Source of the DNA: Oscarella lobularis
Taxonomy: Eukaryota > Porifera > Homoscleromorpha > Homosclerophorida > Oscarellidae
NCBI RefSeq assembly: GCF_947507565.1
Contig: NC_089182.1
Coordinates: forward strand, 2,108,001 to 2,172,000
Length of the DNA stretch: 64,000 bases
Reading direction: 5' to 3'
Below are positions 1-12,800 of the stretch, in pieces. The notes under the pieces are model-generated. The model was not told the origin of the DNA. It was given only the letters and a program-made list of their open reading frames with translations, and made no database searches. The stretch's first letter is position 1; the number at the start of each line of letters is the position of its first letter. The position numbers and the translations under genes are program-made.

Positions 1-3000
1 TCCCGGCGGAAAGTGAACGAAGCGAACTTCCTGCGTGTCGGACGTCGATTTGGCTTCGTCCAACTGGCACATTTTCGAGTCGGCCAACGAGACGTGCTCG
101 CGAAACGAAAGCCGATGCGACTTGAGCCCGTTCACGTGGCGCGAGTCGCGCGCAAAATCGCACGCCGAGTCGCACTTCAACAGAGTCCCTTCGAAAATAA
201 CTTCCTCGATTTCTCCTATATCGCAGAGACGTCGTCAAAAGTCAAGAAAATACGCACGAGGAGACCTTGAACGCAAAGGGGCGGCACGTAGCCCGTGTGG
301 CCGGCATTGGACTCGGTTGCCACGTAGTGATCTCTCGGCGACCAGAAGACGGTGTGCGCGACGAGTATGACCGATTCGTGCGTCGACGGACGATGACGCG
401 TCACGGCAATGACGTGTTCCGTCACTTGATCGACGAAAACCTGCAAAAAAAAAAAAATCTCGTATATGGAGGCATCATCGCCATTGGAACCTTATGTACC
501 TGATTATATCCCTCTTCGCCCATCCAAGCGTGGAGGCGATTCAAAGCGCGTTTGCCTTCGATAATTCCATTGCTCGTCGTGACGTACGAAGCTTCGTCGA
601 CTTCGGGCGCAACGTCGGACCACGACGTGAACTCTCTTTTCTCGTTCACAACGTGAATCTAGGAAAAGAGGAAAACCAGTCGCGCGAAATTCGCTTTTTT
701 TTCCTCTTCTTCCCCTCCTACGTGATGGGGAACAAGTTCGTCGTATCCTTTCGTGCTCCCGCTCGCACAACAAGCCATTGCCACGAGGGCGGTGTTCGGC
801 AAGACGTTGTAGACAGTTCGAGACTATTTGACGTTTTAAAAAAAAATCAAGTATGATTGTTTACGTTTTTGCCTCGATTTGAGTTTGATTGTCGTGCGTT
901 GCGTCCATGAATATCGCATGGGCGACGCACGAGTTGAGCGGCCGGACGGAGGGATGCATGAACGAGCCGACCGGTTCGCCGCCGTAACGATAGACGAGAC
1001 GACCCAAATCGTGCGGATCGTAGGCGGACATGGCCTCTGAATAGAAAACGTGTATAAACGAAAGGCGACCTATGTGCGTCACAGGAACCTCGTATGAGAG
1101 AATTGATGCCGAGTCTATTGACAAAGACGTTGTCCGTGTACTCGGAATTGGTGAAGAGTTCGGCAATGACGTAGAGATCGGGTCGAATGTGACGTGCAAC
1201 ATCGAGCAGATGCTAGACAGAGAAACAAACCCCGCAATCGCAAACAAAACTCTTTCGATAGAGAGACGCGCGTAAAAAGACCTCGGCCACGTGAATAGGC
1301 GTGTTGTGACAGTTGTCAATTCGAAAGCCGTGGAAGAGTCGCGCCGTTATTTTCGTGTACTCCTCCATGTGAGCCCAAAGCCAGGGCGAATCGCTCGGCG
1401 AGTCGCCGTAGTTGAGCTTGCAGCTGTCGCCCCAGGCGAGCAATTCGCGTCGCACGTACACATTCGACGTCGACGAGGCGAAATTCGCCAGCGGATCGGC
1501 GTTCATCACCCAACCGTTGTGAGCGATCACGTAGCGTCCGGCGTCGCCTTCGATGTCGGCGTTCGAGAGCGACTCGTCTCCTCGCAAATTCGTGAAATAT
1601 CTGCGCAAAGGGGAGGAAAGAAACGATTATTGTACTAAACGAAGTCCCGCCTCGACGTCTTCTTGCTTGGGAGCTAGCGGATGATCTCGATCGACTTTCT
1701 CCTGCTTGGGTCCGTGCGATTCCAGGTGCTCGTAGCGAATGGTTGCCTCGACGTTGGCAATCGCAGCGTTGACGTGATCCTGAACGACGTAATAGCGAAT
1801 GTAATTGCACAGGCTCTCGAGCTTCTGCCTCAGGTCGAAGCAGCACATATTGATCCTCTTTCCCTCATCAACGCAATAAGGCCTATAAAAACAATGTATA
1901 TTCAATCAGGGTTCTGCCAAAAAATTTTTTAAGTGTGGGAAGAGGGTCTGGAAGCATAGATGTAATACATTATTACCAAGAAAAAATTTATAGAGGTAAT
2001 GGGCCGACTCTCCTGCAGTAATTTTAATGTCGGGAAACTGACTTTTTTACTTGTTAAGTCTGTACAGGTCAGTTTCTTTGCCTATGAAATCTGAAGGTTT
2101 GGGTATAGGACGTCTATATTCGTGGATTGGGTGAAGGGCCCCCCTTTGGGGGAACAAGCCTAGCGACTCGTCGTTTGATCGCTAGAAGCTCAAAAAACGC
2201 GTTTCTCGCGTAGAAAACTTTTTAAAAAAATAAAAAAACATCGACACTTGACACAAACCCCGCGGAAGACGGTGCTATGGAGGTTTATCCGGTGACAGAG
2301 GTGCCCAGGAGCTGGGAGAGAGATGCGAGAACTAGGAAGGCGTGCAATGTTACACCCTTGTCAGGTGAGGAATGAGGCGACCACCGGGCCATAGTGCCTC
2401 AAGCCTTGGGGAGTGTTGCCAATCTCCCTTCTATCCTAGCCACGAGCTCTGCTCTGCTCCATCTGATAAGTACTTGTAAACGCTGGGTATTTATACTCAT
2501 ACGCGACTGGGACCCTACGACTGCAGCTATTCACAACCAAAAGTGCTTCGAAATTTTTGCCAATCGGCCGCAAATGCAATTCTGACCACAAAAACAAACA
2601 GAATTTTGTTCGAAATCAATTCGAAATGCGAAAAACGACAGCGGAATGTGTTCTACGTACGCAAGATACGCCCTGTCACGCGACATTGAGCAACGCATGA
2701 CGTCAATTGTCGCGTTGCTACGAAATGCCCTAATACGCGAAGTAGAAGCGAAAAATCGGTCGCGAAATGCATTGTGAGTCTATTCTAAAGACATTCAGTC
2801 GCTATTTGGACGCCAAAAGCAAACGTATACGCAGTAACGGCAATACGCTTTGTCAGCAAATCAAGGCGCTACGTCCGTTCTATATAAGGGGCAAGTCAAA
2901 CGTGCGCTACGTAGCTAGACTATTCGACCCGCTTCTACCTAACCAATGGGCAGGATAAGATCAAAATTTCCCAGCACTGTGCACGTTTCACAGTATAATT

Positions 3001-4594
3001 GTACTAAAATGCGCGAGATGTGATAAAAATGATGTCACACGCGTTGAAAAAGACGCGACACGGTGTAGCCGCATTATTGCAAGGGATGGACTGTACATAA
3101 CATTTTAGTAGTGGTATGGGTGGTGTTACTCTACTCCCCCCCCCCCCCCCCCCCCCTCCTACTTCGATATATTGAACATTTTGACGGCTACGTCAATGTC
3201 AACTGTCGATCCAAATCGTCGATATTCTGGATCCTGTATAACAACCAACTGGACGTTCTCGCGATCGGGATTGTCTGGCCTAGGCGCGTCTTCTCGACTG
3301 AGCACTGATTTAAATTCGTCCACAATCCGATCGTAATCGACGGCGTAATACTCCCAGAGACGCGTTTCGGGCACGATTTTGCGATGGAGCAACGAGACAA
3401 TTGCGCGCAATTCGTCGTCGGTTCGAACGAGCGGCGGCACGCCTTCGGCTTCCCACTTGCCGTCGCCGATTTCGACGGCAAATTCGTGGAGTTTCTGATC
3501 GAGAGCGAACGCCGGTCGAAGGTGCGGCGAATTGACGAGATTGTACGCGGCTTCGGGATGATCGCGAAGCCACGGCGTGTCGTTCGACGTGTGATTCCAA
3601 ACGACGTCGGTTATGGAGAGAATTGCCCATTCGTGACGCACGCTTTCGACCAAGTCCCCAATGCGCTTGAGACCCTCTTCCATTTCGAGAACGCGACCGA
3701 CGTCGCCGAAGTGGCCCGACGTCTTGAGACGTTTCAAGACGGGACTGCGTCCGATCTGAAAATTGGGATTGGAGCGAAGCTGATCGGCAATGGAGTAGGC
3801 CGATTGGGAGCCGCCCAATTGTTGAACGGGCGTGAAGTGAATCATATTGTAACCGGTCGCCTTGGAAACCTAACGAAATTTAATTTATCTTGAAAAATAA
3901 TAATTTTAATTTTTTTCTACTTTGAGTTTGTCCTTCCAGTAGGAAAAAGGACCGAGATTTTTCGATAGGACGGTGTGACAGCAGATGGCGTCGAAAGGAA
4001 GAGACGTGTCCTTTGTCAAATAGAGCGTCGGATCGACGACAAAGTATCCCCTCTTCACGACTTTTTTCACATCGCTAAATCAAGAAAAAAATAAGAGAAA
4101 ATTTCTAGACTATTCTTAAAAATTAATTAATAAATTTAGCGTTGTGCGCGTCACGCGACTCAATTATTTTTTTTTCCCCGGAAGTTCGCCTATCCTCGAT
4201 CGCGCATCGTACCCGTTTTCGATCTTTTCGTATTCGATCTTGAACTGAAACGAGCCGGCCGAGTGGACTTCGACGTCGGCGTAGCGCTCGCTCTCGTCGA
4301 ACCAACGTCCAGTCGGATTGCGCCACGACACGTCGAGGAAGCGATCGCGACGGAACTGGAGCGATGCGCGTCGTTGCGGATGATTGCACGAAAGTCGCAC
4401 GTCGTGCGACTGGAGATTCGGCGCGAGCACGAAACGTAGAACGAGTCCTACAGTAGAAACGCGGCGTTAGAAGCGTTTTCGCACGTTCCGGCGGGGTGTC
4501 GGCGCTTTTTCTAGCCTTTGTGGAGTCGATAATAGTTCGTTTCGTAGTTGACATTGTCGTCCAATACGAGGAGACGCGTTTCTCGCTCGGGCAT
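1..4594 (-). CDS. AGL: Glycogen debranching enzyme, N-terminal part (cut by left window edge)
   Basis: Cytosolic bifunctional enzyme (4-alpha-glucanotransferase plus amylo-1,6-glucosidase) that removes glycogen branch stubs. The start ATG is at 4594-4592 ([14 protein letters not shown]). Exons then run leftwards: N-terminal beta domain about 4164-4430, [14 protein letters not shown] segment with [12 protein letters not shown] at 3160-3845, and the [15 protein letters not shown] piece at 1640-1881. Further on are [23 protein letters not shown] and [11 protein letters not shown] (glucanotransferase core) at 1213-1608, EAMSAYD and [10 protein letters not shown] at 860-1040, MACCASGS about 700-800, and [17 protein letters not shown] at 380-446. 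These blocks follow the order of animal AGL closely. The C-terminal glucosidase half lies outside the window. The largest intron (1882-3160) has a run of 21 C (G on the transcript) right at its 5' splice site. Identity is very secure; exact small exons below position 650 are approximate. Confidence 0.95.
1882..3160 (-). other. 1.28-kb AGL intron, no gene seen
   Basis: The intron separates the MFNISK exon from the [11 protein letters not shown] exon of AGL. I find no ORF on either strand with family resemblance and no clear transposon ends. A stretch at about 2260-2480 has higher GC and different texture from the AT-rich flanks, and could be an old mobile-element remnant. I cannot support that from sequence alone. 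Confidence 0.6.
3136..3156. repeat. Homopolymer (C)21
   Basis: Twenty-one consecutive C on the + strand. On the AGL transcript (minus strand) this is a G run that begins six bases after the GT of the 5' splice site (exon ...TCGAA, then gtagga and the G run). It is prone to length variation and to sequencing or assembly error. Confidence 0.95.
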
Positions 4595-5561
4595 CGTCGT
4601 TAGCTGAGCGGTCTGTGGCGGTAGGGAGCGGACTGGGTGTGGCGATGTCCCGGATTGGCAACTGCCAGCTACCGGATTGGATAGTGAACTATTAGTAGAC
4701 GGTCAGAAAAGCCGAAAATAAAATCAGACAAGACGCTTATAGTTAAGCATAAAGCTAATAAGATACAGTAGTGCACTGCCGCAAGAATGTGTCAAGGATT
4801 AGTCTATGGCCGATCTCAGAGCCATCTAATTGGAGACATGCATCTAATGATATGTGTTGCAGCAACAGTTATGGATGCCATTATGTCTAAAATATTGTAA
4901 TCGGTCTCAGATAAGTTGTAGCCAGTTGCAGCCTGTCGGGGTTATTTGTAGCCCCCATCTAACGCCAGCGCGCTAGACACGGGCGGTGCCGTGCTGCAGA
5001 CAGACATGCCTCGAGGAGACTTCATAGCGGAGTGGAGACAATAAACGTTTGATCCCTATATCTATGGTTAGATGGAAGACGAGCTGACTACGCCGTCAAT
5101 GACTCCGTCACAGCCGGGCACAGAAGAGAAATGTCTCAAGTGGCTAGAGACAGTAACGTCGCAAGCGTACACTAACCCTGTAAGCGTTCAAAATACACAC
5201 GCATAAATAGGAATACCTCGAGCGCCAGCCAAAGCACGGAATGGTTCTAAGAAACGCGGCGGCCGGATCAACTCCTCCGCGCGCGCCTCCACCCCCCGCA
5301 ACCCCGCGGCCCCATGAATTCTCCTCTTTTAGTCAGCGCCGAACCGCGATCCAGTTAGAGACAGCAAGCAGTTTCGACGTCTTTGTACTTCGCTTTAGTA
5401 CAGTAGAATTTTTTGTTCGCTCATCTCCTTGACCACAGCACAACAGAAACGCCTCTAATTCGCACGCCTCTTCAGCTGCACTCTTCATGCAACTGCATGT
5501 CTAAGAGTGCAAAGTTTCTTCGCGCGAACGACGGAAAAAACTATGTAGATTTTACTACCTC
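4595..5561. other. Intergenic, no supported gene
   Basis: This stretch lies between the AGL start (minus) and the next plus-strand ORF. Short ORFs at 5241-5432 and 5413-5694 are Pro/Ser-rich with no family resemblance, and I do not call them. A possible upstream exon starting MSKSAKFLRAND (ATG at 5498) precedes the Ser-rich gene. The gap to the next acceptor would be only 29 nt, so it is not secure. The AGL promoter must lie just right of 4594. Confidence 0.5.
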
Positions 5562-6663
5562 TTGTCTACGCAGAAGACACATTTCGAGCCACGCCTTCGG
5601 CTCGAAGACATCGAAACGTACCAAGACGACATCGTCGGCACGAACGACAGTCAAATGTGTCGGAGTTGTGACGCTGCGACGGAAATTCGTCTAGGAAGTC
5701 GGCGGAACAAAGGTCGGCCGCAGAGTGCGTCCAGAATCGGAAGCCGTAATGCGACGGCGGCAAGCGGAGGCGATTGCCTAAAGTCGGCGTCTCAGTGCAG
5801 TTTGGGCGGATCGTCGTCGGGCTCGGGAAGCCGGTCCGACTGGAAGCGATGCTTTTCGTTGAATAATTCGCCGCGAGAAGAGCGACGCATGAGCTTCGGA
5901 GGAGGCGGAGGAGGCGGAGGAGGCGCCGGGTGCAGAGAAGGGTCCTCGAGCTTGTCGTCGTCGTTGAAACGATCGTTGTCATTGAGTCCGGTCAAATTGC
6001 CGCAAATTGTACCGCGATCGACTGCAGTAACGAGATACAAGGAAATGGTAATGGGGAGAAATCTTATTACATATTTGCTCGGCTTTCAACCGGCGTGTCG
6101 CAGGTTGCTAGGAAACTCTCTGTCGGAAGCCTTTCAGCAGATGGGCGATCTCACCATACCAATGGTCTAGTTCTGACGAAAGTCCTGCTCGATTATCACG
6201 ATAAACAGCAGCAGAAGAGTCAAGATCAGGCAGAGGCTGAGGTTCACTCCAATGCAAGGGTTCTTGCTACGGCTCTGCAGGACAAAAGAAAAAAGAAAAG
6301 GCGAGACTCTAATTGAAGAAAGCCGATCATTTTTGACTCAAGTCTTCTAGGCACGTCCGAAACACGAGTTTCGGTTCAGAAATGAGCCAGTCGTCAAGCT
6401 GGCGATCGTCACAGACGAAAGGAAGCAGCATGGACAAGCTGTCGCCCACGTCCGAAGCCCTGGTTATCGCTCAAACGGCAGAGCCGTGGGAAGACGGTCT
6501 AGAAAGAGCCGACTCGATGGAATGCCTTGCTGCTGCTCCCAGCAAAAATAGTCAATTACCTACAAGCACGACAAGCACGCAGCCGTTGCTGCCTGCTCGA
6601 CGCAAATCTTTATCTAAGATGACGACGACGACGACGACAGCAACAACCTTGCTGCTGCATTAG
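5562..6663 (+). CDS. Ser-rich putative scaffold/phosphoprotein, family not recognised
   Basis: I do not recognise the family. The first block (5577-6043) reads HFEPRLRLEDIETYQDDIVG, then CRSCD, a Ser/Gly/Arg-rich low-complexity tract, nine Gly in a row near 5900-5930, and SLKRSLSLSP. A gtaatg...gcag intron (about 6045-6102) joins it to VARKLSVGSLSADG. The last block (from about 6352) reads HVRNTSFGSEMSQ, SSMDKLSPTSEAL and a Thr-rich end with stop at 6661-6663. RKLSVG and RNTSFG resemble basophilic-kinase or 14-3-3 sites. That is inference. No signal peptide or membrane segment is seen on this strand. The true start and the splice between 6260 and 6352 are unresolved; alternative frames exist there, so the exact C-terminus is uncertain. 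Confidence 0.45.
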
Positions 6664-6854
6664 TGGTTTATAAAACGTATAAAGTTGGTTTGCACGTAAA
6701 TTATTGCGCCACTTGATGACACTCTATTGACGGGTGTGCCTTATGCTTTCTGTGCATGCAGTCGCAATATACGGGTTGATAATTGGTCAGATGATCAAGC
6801 GCGCGGCGCGAGACCGTTGGAAATCAGCTGGCTTAGCGATTAGGTTTTTTGGTT
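6664..6854. promoter_or_regulatory. Spacer holding the presumed receptor A promoter
   Basis: A 191-bp gap between the Ser-rich gene stop and the receptor A start ATG. I see no clear TATA box. It must contain the receptor A promoter and leader if the upstream gene ends at 6663. Confidence 0.35.
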
Positions 6855-9800
6855 ATGCTGGCAGCAGAAAAATTCACTCTCTTTCTTCTGTGCTGCATTA
6901 TTGTTGTTATCGCCGTTTCGGGAGATACAGGTAAGAATTTTTCCCATTGCTGTGTGACGAATTCTTTGAATTCCTTACGTTTGAGTTTCCGTAAGAACGT
7001 CTGCAAAGCGTTAAGTAAAAATGTTTTGTTTGCTTGTTCGAATGGAACAGAATGCACTATGCCTTTGTGACGTCACAATCACTTGTTACTTCTTTAGATT
7101 CTCTCATTGATATATACCCTCCTGTGGCGGTAAACGCTTCGAGCGTCCTGGAACGAAACGGTACACGATTTCTTCCCGAGTGGGCCATCGATCGGGTAAG
7201 CAGCCCGCTCTGGTTTAACTGCTTCGTTTCACAACGGGAAATAAATCCCTGGTGGAAACTGGACATGCAAGAGGAGAAACTAATTGCGAATGTGGACATA
7301 TTTTTCAAGAAAGACGACGATGTAGGTCTGCCAGATGTAAAATTAAACCAGACGTTTGGTTTGGCCGTGTACGTCGATAGCAATGCTATGACGACGAGTG
7401 GAGTTCATTCTCAGTGCGGATCGACGATAAGTCCTGAATCCGACGACAGGCTACTTCAATTGAACTGTAGCAATCTAGTGGGACGATACGTCCACGTGAT
7501 TGTCACTTCACTTCAGCCATCGTATTTGTCATTGTGCGACGTCTTTCTCAACTTTGTCGGTAATTCCTGCATACTGTATATGTCTTTCTTGACTATGACA
7601 AATGGAATTTATGGTATTTCTAGAAAATGGAGGTTCTCTTCTTTACGCTGAAATTGAAGACGTTCGTCTGTTTCGATCAAACGAGGATTTTCAAAACCCT
7701 TTGAACCGAATCATCGACGACGATCCCTATAGCTGCGGTGCAACGAACGAGTCGTCTCAAGCGCACGTGGTTCGCATTCACCTGCCTACGACAATTCTCG
7801 TCTCGCAATTTCGCGCCTATTTGGAAACCGTGGCTTACAATCGAAACTATCAAGTCTTCGCCGGATCCCACAGGACCGTCGATGTGGAGGACAACGATGA
7901 GGTGCTGAATCAATTTTCGGCAAATAAAACAGCGGTGGCCCTTTTCACGTCACCAGTCAAACCGCTGTTTGCAAACACTTTCGTTCTGAGAATTCTAACC
8001 ATTGACCCGGAAGCAAACGTCAGCATGTGTGAGCTTGAGATATTTCAGAAAAGTAAGATGCTTTCCTCCTATAATACTCTCTGACACTTAATTACATTGT
8101 AGATTCGATTCTTCTTGATATTTACAGCTCTTCGACGGCGACAGCATTGAATGAGCTCGATGCATCGTCGTTGGCGTCGAAAGCAATAGACAAAAGTCGT
8201 CGTACCGAAGAGCACGCGTGCTATCGCTCTTTCAAACAAGGAGGATCTTGGTGGCGGTTGGCGTTCAACGAATCAAAGAAAATCAGCTATGTCGTCATAA
8301 CCCCGTTGCCGGAGGCGAGCGCCTTGCGCGAGATGGATGGATTCGCCGTCTATGTTGGAAACAAGACGACCAGTTTGAGACGTGATAACGTGCCGTGTCG
8401 TCTGCCGCCAATGGTCCATCCTCTCTCGTCGGGGATCGCTTTGTCCGAGATTCGAGTAGCATGCTTTGGTCAACCGGTTGGAAAATACGTATACGTCATA
8501 GCGTCGGATCGGTCAACGTTGCCGACGCCGTCTCTATCGCTATGCGAAGTTCAGATCTATGACTGCGAGGGTATGCGCCAGAGAGGCTTCAGCGGAATTC
8601 TTTTGATGTTTATCAACAACAGGTTCTGACAGCGCTATCACGACAACGAGCGGGGATAAAGCAATTAATCCTGGCGAGCAGGCAACGCTGAGTTGTTCGG
8701 CGAGGGGTTGCCCCACTCCAAGCATCGAGTGGAGAAAAAGTGGAGCGATCTTGAATGCTTCAAGTCACCTCCAGGATGGACTGAACGTTACAAGCGCAAT
8801 TACATTGCAAGGTAATGGAATAGAAGGCAATTATACGTGTATAGCCTACAACGGAAGAGCAGCCAATTCTTCCAGTGTGGTGACGCTCTCAGGTAAAGTC
8901 GGGTCGTTTTCTTTATGGACTGTTGAAACAATGTAGATTTTAGTCTACCCCTTCCTAGTGGAGACTCCACAGAACGTTAGCATCACCACTCCGAGACAGG
9001 TCGTCAAGCAGAACTGCTCTGCGAAGGGATATCCTCCTCCGTCGATTACGTGGACATCACCAACTGATCACGGTTTTACTGTCATTTTGAATCACGTGGC
9101 GTCATCGCTGACGAGTAGTACCATCGCCGTCATTTCATCAGACGACGCTCGTTTTGCAACTTTTCGTTGCACCGCTAGTAATGGTCTAGGAAGGAATGCT
9201 ACAGCCGAAGCTCACATATCAGGCATGCACGTACGAGCTTCTAGCTAGAGCTGCTAATTGTGACGGCTTGTTTAGAAATCCGAGTCGCTGTAAGAAACGC
9301 GTACGGAAGAGTCGGCGATACGTTGAATCTAGTTTGCAATGCAAGTGGAAGTGCTGACCTATTTATCGAATGGTATAAGGGATCACTGAAGATCGTCAGC
9401 ACCGCGTTTACTTCAACCGCTGATTCTGCTGAAAGCGTGCTGACGTTTCCCAACGCACAGTTGAGCAATGGCTCGAGCAGTTACCTTTGCAAGACAGGTC
9501 GCACAGATTATCCTTTTACAATAATCGCAACCGAGGCGACAGTAGGGAGTAAGGCTCAATTTTTCAATCTTTTTGCTGCGTTGGCTTAATTAATTGATTT
9601 AATTTAGTTTTTGGGAATTTCACTTTGATGATCGATCGAAATTTTCGTCCCGGCGAATCGAGGCCTGGCGATCCATTTACGTGTAATTTTACCGCCGCTC
9701 CGCGACCCACCGTTGCTGAATTGCAACGTGATGGGAAGACGGTAGCAGATCTGACTCAAGAAAATTCTTCAACAAACCAGTGGACAATAATTTACCCAAT

Positions 9801-12800
9801 TACGTCCGTCACCGTGCTAGAAGGAGGAAAGTACACCTGCCTTGTGAGAATGGGCCTGTCGGTCAACGTAACTGCAACAGCGCTGCTCCGAAGTAGGCTT
9901 TATATCGAAAATATATATTCGGTAATTTCTGGTTTTAGTTGATGCTGCGTTCACGCTGTTTCCGTCACCGGCTGTGCTAAAAGAAGGATTAAATACAACG
10001 ATGCTGTGTCGTGCAACAAGCTTTCCGAGACCAATTATGGCATTTTCGCGAACTTTTGGACAATATTTCTTGGAGGACATACCAGGAAATGTAGAGTATA
10101 ACAAAACGAGACGAGAAACGACGCTCACCTATACCATTGTGGGAAACGACATCAGTAAAGTTGGAGACTACTCTTGCTGGGCGCGTAATAATGACTTCCC
10201 TGGCGCTGACACAAAACGGTCTTCTGCTGTACTGCTAACAGGTAGAAAGATAAAATCCAACACAATCGAGTGACTTAAGCTGTCGTTGTAGTAAAACCGA
10301 TTTTGACAACTGAACGGCCAACTGTGCCTGCCAAACGAGGTCAATCAATTGAGTTAGGGTGTCGTTCCTCCAGCTACCCTAATCCGTCGGTTACGTGGAC
10401 GTTTCGAAGCATTCCTTTGCTAAGTGCGCAGAATTCATTCGTTGACAATGTGACCACAATTAGTACCCTAAATCTGACGTCTGTCAATGCGGTGAAAGAC
10501 GGCGGAGTGTACAGGTGCAGTGCTAATAGCAGCGGTGGAAACAGTTCAATCAACGTAACCCTGAAATGTACTAAAAAGTTTAATTTTCTCTCCCCTGATA
10601 TGTGCTGACGATTTAGTCAATCCCCAAGTAATGACGGATCCAGTCGGTCAAGAGGTTCCTTACGGAGGGAGGCTTTTTCTTACCTGCCAAGTGACATCTT
10701 ATCCGGCTTCAATCACAATTCATTGGTACCGAGACAATCAGTCTCTGTCGGAGTCATTAGCAGAAACGAATGTGACCGACGGAGAAAACGGAACAACTGT
10801 CAATAGTACGATCACCATTCGCAGCGTCGACGAACACGACGGCGGCAATTACACCTGCCAAACAGGCGGAGTTTCGTCTAGTCCAGCTGTTATTGCCAGT
10901 AAGTAACTGAGCCGTTATTTATTGTTCTATCCTTGCTTATGCTTAGTCGGAAACCAGTTCGTTTTGAATCCTCAAAATCAGACTGTATTTGAAGGAACGC
11001 CGGTCTCGCTATCATGCCAAATTTCTGGGTATCCACCGCCGGCTTACGTCATCTGGCAAAAATCTAGCGATAATGGCGTTTCATACGTCGACTTGCGATT
11101 GCAAAACGGCACTTCAAGTGTAAATACTGTGAAGCTATTGCGATCAATGGCAAGCCGTTTGAATATAACGGAGATGCGACGATTGGACGCTGGACAATAT
11201 CGGTGTCAATACGGCAATGTCTTCTCGCAATCAGCGCAGATTATCTTTAGATGTACGAAACTCGTAAATATGGTACGCTAACTAATGCTTATAAGATCGA
11301 CTCTTTAGACAACCCAAATGTGACGATGAATCCAGCCAGTCAGGAAATTTCCTATGGCTCAACGCTTTCGCTTTCTTGCGAGATATCTAATCCGGCATCG
11401 CCAATTCGGTGGTACAGAGACTCTAACCAGTCGCTATCGTTATCTATGATTGACACAAATATAACCAATGAAGGCAACGGTACGATCGCCAACAGTAGGC
11501 TGACAATACCGAATGCCAATGAACAAGACGGAGGTAACTACACTTGTCGAACAGACAGAATTTCATCGCGCCTAGCCATCATTACAAGTAAAGCAGTTCG
11601 CGCAGTGATCTCTATTTTTCTAATTTAATTTTTATCAGTTGGACGCGGGGTTGTTTTGGATCCTCAACACGAAACTGCATTAGAAGGAACGTCAATTACC
11701 CTGTCGTGTCAAATTGCTGGTTATCCACCACCGTCTTGGAACATTACGTGGCAAAAATCGGTTGATCGTGGAATTTCATACGTTGGCGTGCGTTCAAATG
11801 GCAGCCTACTAATTAAATTCGTGAAAATGCCACGGTCAACGTTGGGCATTTTGAATATAACATCATTAAGACGGTTTGACGCGGGTCTGTATCGGTGTAG
11901 ATACGAGGAACTCTTCTCGCTACCCGCACAGATTAATGTTCACTGTAAGCTATTGACTGGACGTATAGTACACTGTACATAATGCATGCGATTATTAGAT
12001 ATTCCCTTTCTGGTAAGGGCCAACTTTTCTGGTGATGACGTTATGGATTTTGGATCGTCTTTCACTTTGCTTTGCATCGCCGAAGGAAATCCAATTCCAA
12101 CCGTGTTATTCTACAGAACGACAAGGACTCTGCCCTACGTAACGGAAATTCTTCATGGTGGCAATGTTCACTACACTGACGGAGTAACAGCCACTTCAAA
12201 GACAAAAGAAACCATTCTGACTATTCACAACACTTCTACATCGGATTCCGGAGAGTATTTCTGCAGAGCGTCGAATCCTCATGGCCACGTGAATTCGAGC
12301 CTATTTCACGTCTTTATTCAAGGTGATTTGAATAATTCTGTCGTATCGTGTTTGACATGGCGTTGATTTCATTGCAGGTCCTCCGTCGTCAATCGATCCA
12401 GCAGACATAGTCGTTGTCAGAAAGACAAACTCGAGTATAGCGATAAACTGGACGGAACCGTACGACGGTGGAAGAGCTATACTCGAATACACCGTGAGCT
12501 ATAAGGAGGAAGGATCTGTCGACGATTATCAAGTTGCTGACACGGTCAATGGCTCGGAATTCGCTACAACAATTTCGGATCTCATGGAATTGACGGTGTA
12601 TTCGATTCTTGTCGTCGCGGAAAATGATAAAGGCCAAGCGCGAGGAACTGAGCCGGCAAAGGTGCGAACAGAAGCCGGAGGTGAGTGAGTCGTATGCATG
12701 GGTCGGTCATAAAATCAATCGCCTGTGGAAATCTTAAATTTAGTTCCACCTTCTCCTCGCGATTTCAGGGCCGCCGTTTGGAATTCCACATCCGCTTTCG

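Noticed and set aside
6160-6300. Minus-strand reading with a hydrophobic stretch (LCLILTLLLLFIVII) that looks like a membrane helix
   Set aside because: It is short, has no convincing upstream exon or start, and lies antisense to the better-supported plus-strand Ser-rich gene. Gln/Lys-rich coding on one strand readily gives Leu/Ile/Val-rich complements.
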